Below, one piece after another: positions 8,558 through 16,960 of a stretch of DNA of 64,000 nucleotides (position 1 is the first letter of the stretch; each line of letters opens with the position of its first letter). Origin of the DNA: CAXQZU01 sp964228555 (lineage in GTDB: Bacteria > Planctomycetota > PLA2 > JAEUHO01); NCBI GenBank assembly GCA_964228555.1, contig CAXQZU010000041.1, positions 1 to 64,000 on the forward strand. Reading direction: 5' to 3'. Below the pieces are notes generated by a model, which saw only the letters and a list, made by a program, of their open reading frames with translations, had not been told where the DNA came from and did no database searches. The position numbers were made by a program, and so were the translations under genes.

Positions 8558-8571
8558 CCCGGAGGCCCCCG

Positions 8572-9519
8572 ATGAGCAGCCAGAACGGCAGTTCCAGCCA
8601 CGGAAGCCCTGCGCGCGGCGAGGTCCGCAAGGGTCGCACCGGCGCCGAGACCTACGAGGTCAAGGTGGCGCTGGCCGAGATGCTCAAGGGCGGCGTGATC
8701 ATGGACGTGACCACGCCCGAGCAGGCGCGCATCGCCGAGGATGCCGGCGCCGTCGCGGTGATGGCGCTGGAGCGCGTGCCTTCCGACATCCGCAAGGAAG
8801 GCGGCGTGGCGCGCATGTGCAGCATCGAGGTGATCGAGGGCATCCAGAAGTCGTGCTCGATCCCCGTGATGGCCAAGGTGCGCATCGGCCACTTCGCGGA
8901 GGCGCGCGTGCTCGAGGCGCTCGGCGTGGACTTCATCGACGAGAGCGAGGTGCTGACGCCCGCCGATGACGTGTTCCACGTGGACAAGTGGCCCTACAAG
9001 ACGCCGTTCGTGTGCGGGGCGCGCAACCTCGGCGAGGCCCTGCGGCGCATCGCCGAGGGCGCGGCCATGATCCGCACCAAGGGCGAGGCCGGCAGCGGCA
9101 ACATCGTCGAGGCCGTGCGCCACCTGCGCGCCATGACCGGCGAGATGCGCCGGCTGGCCACGCTGCAGCCCGAGGAGCTGGCGCACGCGGCCAAGGAGCA
9201 TGGCGCACCGCTGGAGCTGGTCCAGCGCGTGGCGCGCAGCGGCCAGCTGCCGGTGCCCAACTTCGCGGCCGGCGGCATCGCCACGCCCGCGGACGCCGCC
9301 CTCTGCATGGCGCTGGGGGCGCAGGCCGTGTTCGTCGGGTCGGGCATCTTCAAGGCCGACGACCCGCCGCAGCGGGCCCGGGCCATCGTGCAGGCCACGA
9401 CGCACTGGCAGGACGCCACCGAGGTGCTCAACGCCTCGCGCGGCCTGGGCCAGGCCATGCCGGGCCTGTCGATGGAGTCCATCCCCGAGGCGCTGCGGCT
9501 GGCCAACCGCGGCGTCTAG
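8572..9519 (+). CDS. pdxS: Pyridoxal 5'-phosphate synthase, lyase subunit PdxS
   Basis: PdxS condenses ribose 5-phosphate, glyceraldehyde 3-phosphate and ammonia into PLP, in a dodecamer decorated with PdxT. The 315-residue protein carries the whole signature DVTTPEQARIAEDAGA. The catalytic residues are Asp45, Lys102 and Lys170, equivalent to Asp24, Lys81 and Lys149 of the Bacillus enzyme with a constant offset of 21. The extra 20 or so N-terminal residues are Ser/Gly rich. GGAGG at 8561-8565 lies 6 nt before the ATG. pdxT follows after 2 bp, so this organism makes PLP by the DXP-independent route. Confidence 0.97.
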   Translation: MSSQNGSSSHGSPARGEVRKGRTGAETYEVKVALAEMLKGGVIMDVTTPEQARIAEDAGAVAVMALERVPSDIRKEGGVARMCSIEVIEGIQKSCSIPVMAKVRIGHFAEARVLEALGVDFIDESEVLTPADDVFHVDKWPYKTPFVCGARNLGEALRRIAEGAAMIRTKGEAGSGNIVEAVRHLRAMTGEMRRLATLQPEELAHAAKEHGAPLELVQRVARSGQLPVPNFAAGGIATPADAALCMALGAQAVFVGSGIFKADDPPQRARAIVQATTHWQDATEVLNASRGLGQAMPGLSMESIPEALRLANRGV

Positions 9520-9521
9520 CG

Positions 9522-10091
9522 GTGCGCGTCGGCGTCCTGGCGCTGCAGGGCGACTTCGAGGCGCACGGGCGCGCCTGCGTGCGCGCGGGCCTGGGCCCTG
9601 CGGTCGAGGTGCGCACCCCGGCGCATCTCGAGGGCGTGGATGCGCTGGTGATGCCCGGCGGCGAGAGCACGACCATCAGCAAGGGCCTCGTGCGCACCGG
9701 CCTGGACGCCGCGTTGCGGGCGCGCATCGCGGCGGGCATGCCCGTGCTGGGCACCTGCGCCGGGGCCATCCTGCTGTCCCGTCGCGTGCAGAACCACCCG
9801 GTGCCCACGCTGGGCGTGCTGGACGCCACGGCGGTCCGCAACGCCTACGGCACGCAGGTGGACTCCTTCACCTCGCCGGTCGATGCCGGGGCGCTCGCCG
9901 GGCTGGAGGGCTTGCAGGCCGTGTTCATCCGTGCGCCGAGGCTGGAGGCGCTGGGGGCGGGCGTGGAGGTGCTGGCACGCGTGGACGGGGCGCCCGTGCT
10001 GGTGCGGCAGGGACACGTGCTGGCGGCCACCTTCCACCCCGAGCTCACCGACGACCCGCGGGTGCACCGCCTCCTGGCGCAGGCGGGCTAG
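9522..10091 (+). CDS. pdxT: Pyridoxal 5'-phosphate synthase, glutaminase subunit PdxT
   Basis: PdxT hydrolyses glutamine and channels ammonia to PdxS. The 189-residue class I amidotransferase has the oxyanion motif PGGESTT, nucleophile Cys79 (LGTCAGA), and His172 and Glu174 (HPELT), a complete triad. Translation starts at GTG 9522, only 2 bp after the pdxS stop, so the two are coupled. Its TAG stop shares a CTAG with the TAG of the convergent S1-domain gene. Confidence 0.96.
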   Translation: MRVGVLALQGDFEAHGRACVRAGLGPAVEVRTPAHLEGVDALVMPGGESTTISKGLVRTGLDAALRARIAAGMPVLGTCAGAILLSRRVQNHPVPTLGVLDATAVRNAYGTQVDSFTSPVDAGALAGLEGLQAVFIRAPRLEALGAGVEVLARVDGAPVLVRQGHVLAATFHPELTDDPRVHRLLAQAG

Positions 10092-11410
10092 CGGCTGCCG
10101 GGCTTGCGGCCGCCGTCACGCTCGGCCGCCTTGTCCAGCGCCTTCTTGAGCAGGTCGCCCAGCGTGGGCTGGGGCTGCGCGGCCCGCGTGCGGGCGAGCA
10201 CCTCGCGCACGGTGGCGCGGTCGGCCACGTCGTCGCCAAGCCGGTCGCCGCTGTCGCCCAGCAGCGAGAGGGCGATGCGGCGCTGGCCCGGGTCGGTGCT
10301 CACGACGCGCACGGTGGCCTTCTGGCCCACGCGCAGCGCCTCGCGGGCCGAGCGGGCACCGCCGGGAGCCAGCTGGCTCACGTGCGCAAGGCCCTCGATG
10401 CCGGGGGCCAGCTCGAGGAAGGCTCCGTAGGAGGCCACGCGTGTCACCGTGCCCTCGACCAGCGACCCGGGCCCGTGCTCGGCCGTCCAGGCGATCCAGG
10501 GGTCGGGCAGCAGGGCCTTCATGGACAGGCCGATGCGCTTGCCGTCGGGGCTCACCTCCAGCACCTGCACCTTGACCTGGTCACCCGCCTTGACGACCTC
10601 CTCCGGCTTCTCGACGCGGGTCCAGGCCAGCTGGCTCACGTGCACGAGCCCCTCCACGCCGCCCACGTCCACGAAGGCGCCGAAGGCCTCCACCTTGGTC
10701 ACGCGGCCGCTGAGCGTGGTGCCCGGGAGCAAGGCGCGCACCGCCCCGGCACGCTTCTCCTCGCGCTCGCGCGCCAGCAGGCCGCGACGGCTGACCACGA
10801 CGCGGCGGCGCTCGCGGTCCACCTCGGTCACCTCGACCGCGAAGGACTGGCCCACCAGCGACTCGAGCCGCTCGATGCGCTCGAGGCTGGCCTGGCTGGC
10901 CGGCAGGAAGGCGTTGAGGTCGCCCACCCGCAGCTCGAGCCCGCCCTTGTTCGCGCCGGTCACCTGACCCATCAGGATGGCGCCCCGCTCCAGCGTGTCC
11001 CAGTCCGCATCCTGCACGCCGCGCTTGAGCGAGCAGAGGTAGAGCTCCTGCTTGCCGTCCCATGCGTCAACGTGCACGGTGAGCGCGCTGCCCACGTCGG
11101 GGTTCTCCGCGAAGTGGGCCAGCGGCACCACCCCCTGCTCGCGGGGCCCGAACTCCACGAAGACGTCGTCCCGGCCCACGTGCGTGATGACGCCCTTGCG
11201 CAGGCCCGTGCGCCGCTGGGCGCCCGTGTCGGGGGCCCGCACGTCGATCTCGTCCAGCCGTCGCGCGAAGGCATCGCGCGCGCGGGCGGTGCTGCTGCGC
11301 GGCGCGTCCATGCCCAGCAGCGAGCTCTCGCCCAGCGCCTCGGCAATCTCGCGCTCGAGGTCGTCGTCGAGCGGCTGGCCGCCGCCGGGCGTGGGGGAGC
11401 CGGGGTGCAT
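10088..11410 (-). CDS. Protein with four S1 RNA-binding domains
   Basis: The 440-residue cytoplasmic protein has four S1-type OB folds between about residues 65 and 400. The third and fourth are canonical: GRVTKVEAFGAFVDVGGVEG and EGTVTRVASYGAFLELAPGI, each followed by HVSQL. The N- and C-terminal tails are charged and probably disordered. It resembles shortened ribosomal protein S1 paralogues, and a true six-domain rpsA is at 31677. A role in RNA binding or translation is likely, but the target is unknown. RBS GAGGA precedes the ATG. A TACCCT hexamer lies about 50 nt upstream. Confidence 0.85.
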   Translation of the reverse strand: MHPGSPTPGGGQPLDDDLEREIAEALGESSLLGMDAPRSSTARARDAFARRLDEIDVRAPDTGAQRRTGLRKGVITHVGRDDVFVEFGPREQGVVPLAHFAENPDVGSALTVHVDAWDGKQELYLCSLKRGVQDADWDTLERGAILMGQVTGANKGGLELRVGDLNAFLPASQASLERIERLESLVGQSFAVEVTEVDRERRRVVVSRRGLLAREREEKRAGAVRALLPGTTLSGRVTKVEAFGAFVDVGGVEGLVHVSQLAWTRVEKPEEVVKAGDQVKVQVLEVSPDGKRIGLSMKALLPDPWIAWTAEHGPGSLVEGTVTRVASYGAFLELAPGIEGLAHVSQLAPGGARSAREALRVGQKATVRVVSTDPGQRRIALSLLGDSGDRLGDDVADRATVREVLARTRAAQPQPTLGDLLKKALDKAAERDGGRKPGSR

Positions 11411-11461
11411 GGCGCGTCCTCGCGAGGGAGCCGGGCCGGGATGCCGGCACGACCAGCCGGG

Positions 11462-11467
11462 AGGGTA
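11462..11467 (-). promoter_or_regulatory. -10-like hexamer TACCCT for the S1-domain gene
   Basis: On the minus strand TACCCT lies about 50 nt before the ATG, giving a leader of about 45 nt with a GAGGA ribosome site. No -35 match is obvious. Confidence 0.35.
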
Positions 11468-11524
11468 CCGCGTGCGCGTGGGCGCGCCACGCGCGCAGCC
11501 ACCGCCGGTGGCGTCTCGGGGCCG

Positions 11525-12562
11525 CTAGCCGTTGCGCGGCGAGCCCGTGTAGTAGAGCTCGTCGCCGGGGCGCTTGTCGCCTCCTGCGCGCTTCTCGCCC
11601 CGCGCCAGCCCCAGGCCCAGCAGCACCACGCCGCAGGCCAGCGACAGGACGTGCAGCACGGGCAGCCACAGGGTGCCCAGCACCCAGCCCAGCACGGTGC
11701 CCACCCCGAGCAGGGCCATCCAGGCCGCCAGCCGTGACTGGGTGGGGGTGGGCGCGCCCGGCGGACGCTCTGCGGCACCGGCGATGCGTGCCTGCCCCTT
11801 GATGCGTGCCTCCGTCGCACGCGCCGCGTCCAGCAGGCCCAGGGCGGGCTCCAGCCCCTCGGGCACCTGCATCACGCCCTCGGCGTTGGCCGCGAGGTAG
11901 CGAGGCGACTCGGCGGCCACGCGGCGCGGGTCGGTCTCCCAGCGCTGGCGGAACACCTCGTAGTCCTCCTCGCGCAGCCAGCGGTTGCCCCGGCGCTCGG
12001 CCTTGAGCGTGCTCAGGTCGCGGCCCATGTCGTCGTGGGCGGGGTGGATCACCGTGGTCTCGGGCGGCGCGTCGAAGAGGCGGTGCAGTGTGTCGAAGTG
12101 CGCCCGTGGCTGGCCGCCGGGCACGTCCTTGAGGCCGATGCTGCCGATCAGCATCGTGTCGCCCGTGAAGAACACGCCCGGTCCCTCGAGCACGATGGCG
12201 TCGGGCGAGTTGCCCGGTGCGTGCCAGACCTTGAGGCGCGTCCCGCCCAGCGCGAGCGCCTCGCCGTCGGCCGGGCGCAGGGTGGCCACGGCGCACGGCG
12301 CGTCGGGGTGCATCACGACATCGCAGCCGAGGCGCTGCTTGAGGAGGGCTGCGCCCGAGAGGTGGTCGCCGTGCGTCTGCGTGTCCACCACGTAGCGCAC
12401 CGAGGCGGCGGCTGCGGCCACGGCCGCGAGGATGGGCTCCACCTGGTCCAGCAGCGGATCCACGATCGCCGCCTCGCGGCTGGCAGGGTCCACCACGATG
12501 TAGGAGCGGCACCCGCGGGGGTGCGAGATGGGGATCACGTTGACTTGCCGCGGGTCCCGCAT
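11525..12562 (-). CDS. Metallo-beta-lactamase-fold protein with C-terminal membrane hairpin and altered metal site
   Basis: The first 240 or so residues of this 345-residue protein look like the glyoxalase II / persulfide dioxygenase branch of the MBL fold. They include TGDTML, and HPAHDDMG near residue 170. The metal motif is abnormal: HxHxDH reads Q62-T-H64-G-D66-H67, and the usual PGHT His is Asn118 (APGNSP). Two hydrophobic helices follow near residues 285-330, so the domain is tethered to the membrane. The family normally oxidises glutathione persulfide or hydrolyses thioesters. With two His ligands lost, activity is doubtful or the metal site is different. The start is ATG 12562. Confidence 0.75.
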   Translation of the reverse strand: MRDPRQVNVIPISHPRGCRSYIVVDPASREAAIVDPLLDQVEPILAAVAAAAASVRYVVDTQTHGDHLSGAALLKQRLGCDVVMHPDAPCAVATLRPADGEALALGGTRLKVWHAPGNSPDAIVLEGPGVFFTGDTMLIGSIGLKDVPGGQPRAHFDTLHRLFDAPPETTVIHPAHDDMGRDLSTLKAERRGNRWLREEDYEVFRQRWETDPRRVAAESPRYLAANAEGVMQVPEGLEPALGLLDAARATEARIKGQARIAGAAERPPGAPTPTQSRLAAWMALLGVGTVLGWVLGTLWLPVLHVLSLACGVVLLGLGLARGEKRAGGDKRPGDELYYTGSPRNG

Positions 12563-12621
12563 GGGCCCCAAGGTGCCGCCGGGGGGGGACGCCGCGCCGG
12601 GTCGCGGCGGGGGCGGGCGCG

Positions 12622-12627
12622 TACAAC
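12622..12627 (+). promoter_or_regulatory. -10-like hexamer TACAAC for the glycosidase-like gene
   Basis: TACAAC ends 7 nt before the in-frame GTG at 12635, the spacing seen at other putative leaderless genes here. Confidence 0.3.
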
Positions 12628-12634
12628 GGGGCCC

Positions 12635-14422
12635 GTGGCGACGCCCGAGGGTTGCCCGCCCGGGAGGCTCGTGGACCAGGCACGCGACATCTGGAAGCCG
12701 GTGCGCTCGTGCGGGCCGCGCGGGGCCGCCGGGTGCCTCGGGGCACTGCTCGTGCTGGCGCTGGCGCTGGCGCTGGCGTGCGGGCCGCGGCCCGTGGGGG
12801 CCTCCGAGGAGACGGCGCAGGCCCCGGCACCCGCCTTCCTCGAGAGCGGGGCGTGGCTTGGCCTGAGCGAGGTGCCCCTCGTGCCAGCGGCCGGGGCGGG
12901 GCAGGACGAGGCGCGGGCACGCATCGCGGCCCTCGCTGGCGTGGGCAGCCCTTGGGCCGAGACCGAGCCCATCGCGTGGGGCGAGGTGGAGCCCCGCCCG
13001 CCCGGCTCGCTGCTGGCGGGCTACGACTGGCGCTCGCTGGACGCCACCGTGCGCGCCCTGCACGAGGCAGGGTGCCTGCCCCGGCTGGTCCTCTCGCCGA
13101 GCAGCCCGTGGGCCTCCTCGCCGCCGGAGCGCTCGCTGCACGCCGCCTTCCTGCGCGAGCGCCTGCCTGCCGCCGAGGCGGAGGCGGCCCTGCAGGCTGC
13201 GCAAGGCGTGTTGCCGCCGCGCCCCGAGGCGTGGGAGGGCTGGCAGCGCCTCGTGCGCGAGGTGGTGGAGCGCTACGACGGCGACGGCCAGCGGGACATG
13301 CCCGGGCTGCTGCGCCCGGTGCTGGAACTGCAGGTGCTCGACCAGGTGCAACGCGCGACCCGCTGGCGGGGGAGCATGGACGAGTACCAGCGCCTGCTGC
13401 ACGCGGCCCGCGCCGGCGCGCTGGAGGCCCATCCGCTGGCCCGCGTCGCACACGCGGCGCTGGATCCTGCCGGGCTGCTGCGTGCGGGCGAGGGAGCGCC
13501 CTCCCGCTGGCCCGAGCGGCTGCGGGCCGCCGTGCCGGCCCTGCCTGCGCTGGCCCGGCTGGAGGCCACGCGGGGCGTCGAGATGCTGCTGCAGGCCATG
13601 GCCTGGCCCGACCTCGGTGACGCCATCCCGGTGGTGGGCAGCGGCAGCGCGGCGGAAGACCAGCGCAACCTCGCCGCGTGCCGCGAGTTGCTGGGGGCCC
13701 GCGGGGCGCGCATCCCGCTGTGGCTGGTGCAGGGCCCGGCGCGCCGGCTGGCAAGGGCGCGCGTGGCGCTGCCCGGCGAGCAGGTGCCTGCCGAGGAGGC
13801 TCGCCGCCGCGAGGTGCGCATGGCGTCCGCGCTGCGCGAGGGCGAGGAGGGCCCTGCCCGCCGCTGGTTGCGCACCGGCACGGCCTTCGACCTCGTGCGC
13901 GGGGCCGCGCTGGCCCGGGCTGCGGGCGCGACGCGCGTGCTGGTGGTGGGCCTGCACGACACGCCGCGCAGCGTGGTGGGCGAGGAGGCCGGCCTGCTGC
14001 GCCTGCAGGGGCTGGTGCGGCCCGTGGCCGCTCCAGGCCAGCCTGCGGCCTGGGGTCCCACGCCGTCCTGGCATGCGCTGCGCCAGCTGCACCGCCTCAC
14101 GCTGGGCCACCAAGACGCCTCGCTCGCCCCGCTGGGCGGTCCAGGCGATGCCGTGGTGTTCGGGTTCGCCGCCTCCCACGAGCGGCCCTGGGTGGCGGTG
14201 CTGCTGCCCGATCCCTCGGAGGAGTGGGCTCCCATGCCGGGCGAGCGCAGCCCGTCGCGCATCGTGCGCGTGCCCATGCCAGGCGGCACCGTCGAGGTGG
14301 AAGACATCGCGCTGGATGCCGGGCCCCCGCGTCGCCGCGTGCTCGAGGTCGTGGACGGCATGCTCGAGCTGGAGCTGGGCAGTGCCCCGGTGTACGTGCT
14401 GGCCCGCGCAGGCCGCCGCTGA
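12635..14422 (+). CDS. Secreted glycosidase-fold (GH39/GH-A-like) protein lacking catalytic glutamates
   Basis: This is a protein of about 595 residues. A hydrophobic signal ends in a lipobox-like LALAC, so it may be a lipoprotein. The middle reads like a GH39-type TIM barrel: YDWRSLDATVRALHEAG, PRLVLSPSSPW, then W-x-G-S-x-x-EY at the position that normally follows the acid/base Asn-Glu-Pro. That place reads VLD instead. The strand that normally supplies the nucleophile (WxxE) reads PLWLVQGP. A beta-sandwich-like tail completes it. The similarity is moderate. The start is either GTG 12635, after a TACAAC hexamer, or GTG 12671, after GGGAGG. Confidence 0.6.
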   Translation: MATPEGCPPGRLVDQARDIWKPVRSCGPRGAAGCLGALLVLALALALACGPRPVGASEETAQAPAPAFLESGAWLGLSEVPLVPAAGAGQDEARARIAALAGVGSPWAETEPIAWGEVEPRPPGSLLAGYDWRSLDATVRALHEAGCLPRLVLSPSSPWASSPPERSLHAAFLRERLPAAEAEAALQAAQGVLPPRPEAWEGWQRLVREVVERYDGDGQRDMPGLLRPVLELQVLDQVQRATRWRGSMDEYQRLLHAARAGALEAHPLARVAHAALDPAGLLRAGEGAPSRWPERLRAAVPALPALARLEATRGVEMLLQAMAWPDLGDAIPVVGSGSAAEDQRNLAACRELLGARGARIPLWLVQGPARRLARARVALPGEQVPAEEARRREVRMASALREGEEGPARRWLRTGTAFDLVRGAALARAAGATRVLVVGLHDTPRSVVGEEAGLLRLQGLVRPVAAPGQPAAWGPTPSWHALRQLHRLTLGHQDASLAPLGGPGDAVVFGFAASHERPWVAVLLPDPSEEWAPMPGERSPSRIVRVPMPGGTVEVEDIALDAGPPRRRVLEVVDGMLELELGSAPVYVLARAGRR

Positions 14423-14438
14423 GGGACGCTAGGGCGGC
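14412..14438. terminator. Weak stem-loop between convergent genes
   Basis: GCCGCC (14412-14417) pairs with GGCGGC (14433-14438) across the two facing stop codons. The 6-bp stem with a 15-nt loop and no T tract makes it a weak candidate. Confidence 0.2.
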
Positions 14439-15415
14439 GTGGGGGCCTCGAGCAGCGGCGCCCGCTGCAGCGGCACCGTGGACCCCAGCACCAGCTCGGT
14501 CGTGGTCCACAGCGCATCGCCCGAGGCCGACACGCACAGGGCTTCGTATTGCCCGAATCCGGGGGCCGTGAAGGGGCACGGCACGGCCGTGAAGCAGGCC
14601 TCGAAGGGCTGGCCTGCAGGGCGCAGCAGCTGCACGGCGCTGAAGTAGGAGCGCACGAACAGGCGCGAGCCGTCGGGCGCCGCATCGGCTGCGGTCACGT
14701 CGGGAGGCAGCGGTCGCCCCGAGGTGACACGCACGAGCGTGCCGGGGGCTGATTCGGTCCATGCCGGATCCAGGGGCATCGGCACGCGGAACACGTCGCC
14801 TCCCGCGGGATCCTTCTCGAGCAAGTACGGCGTGCCGTCCGCGGGATCCACCACGAGTGCCTCGACGTCGTGCGCGCCGTCGGGATACGCCAGCACGAAG
14901 ACCTCGGCGCTCACGGGCAGCACGTGGCCTGCACCCGCGGGCACCTCGGGCTCGGCGATGCGCAGCAAGCGGACGAAGGGCCGGGCGCGCGCGTTGTCGC
15001 CGGTGTCGGCGAGGTAGAGGTACGAGGCTCCGGCCACTGGGCCCGGTCCGCGGGCAAGGTCCTCCACGTCGTAGAGCGTGGCCGCAAACGTGGCTTGGGC
15101 CCGCACGCTGCCGGTGGGGGTGACCGCATGCAGCAACCCGACGGGGTCGTCGTCATGCACCCAGAGCAGGCCGGGCGCGAGGCCGCTCTCGCAGATGCCG
15201 GAGATCTCGCGCAAGGCATCCACGCCCACCGTGGGCACGATGCTGCCCGTGGTGGTGAAGGCGCCCACCTGCAGGCAGGTCGGTGCGGGGGCCGGGGGCG
15301 TGGTCGCGGGGGCGCTGGCCCCACCGCCACAGGCCGTGCCCAGCAGGGCAAGCCCGGCAGCCGCCCAGCGGCTGCCTGCCCTGGACCACGCCGCGAGCCG
15401 GGGTACGGGGTGCAT
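14429..15415 (-). CDS. Lipoprotein, probable beta-propeller with esterase-like-phytase features
   Basis: The 328-residue precursor has a signal peptide with lipobox LGTAC and a Thr/Pro/Ala linker. Blades follow, with motifs such as REISGICES, LLWVHDDD, YDVEDLA, YLYLADTGDN and DVEALVVDP. These recur in secreted beta-propeller proteins of the esterase-like phytase type, which often bind metal through the DTGDN-like loop. Enzymatic activity is unproven. GAGGAGG lies just before ATG 15415. The gene follows the old-yellow-enzyme-type oxidoreductase by 19 bp in the same operon, with no obvious functional link. Confidence 0.65.
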   Translation of the reverse strand: MHPVPRLAAWSRAGSRWAAAGLALLGTACGGGASAPATTPPAPAPTCLQVGAFTTTGSIVPTVGVDALREISGICESGLAPGLLWVHDDDPVGLLHAVTPTGSVRAQATFAATLYDVEDLARGPGPVAGASYLYLADTGDNARARPFVRLLRIAEPEVPAGAGHVLPVSAEVFVLAYPDGAHDVEALVVDPADGTPYLLEKDPAGGDVFRVPMPLDPAWTESAPGTLVRVTSGRPLPPDVTAADAAPDGSRLFVRSYFSAVQLLRPAGQPFEACFTAVPCPFTAPGFGQYEALCVSASGDALWTTTELVLGSTVPLQRAPLLEAPTPP

Positions 15416-15434
15416 GCTCGGCCTCCTCAGGGCT

Positions 15435-16916
<1,482 letters not shown>

Positions 16917-16920
16917 CACC

Positions 16921-16934
16921 CGAGGGTACCCTCG
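16921..16934. promoter_or_regulatory. Palindromic bidirectional -10 region
   Basis: CGAGGGTACCCTCG is a perfect 14-nt palindrome that places TACCCT on both strands. Leftward, the hexamer ends 6 nt before the oxidoreductase ATG (16916). Rightward, it lies 28 nt before the S9 peptidase ATG (16961), which has its own GGAGG. Confidence 0.45.
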
Positions 16935-16960
16935 GCCCACGCGCCCCGGAGGCTGCTTCC

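Noticed and set aside
14412..14438. Strong terminator between the glycosidase-like gene and the lipoprotein gene
   Set aside because: The stem is only 6 bp with a 15-nt loop, so it is listed only as a weak candidate.
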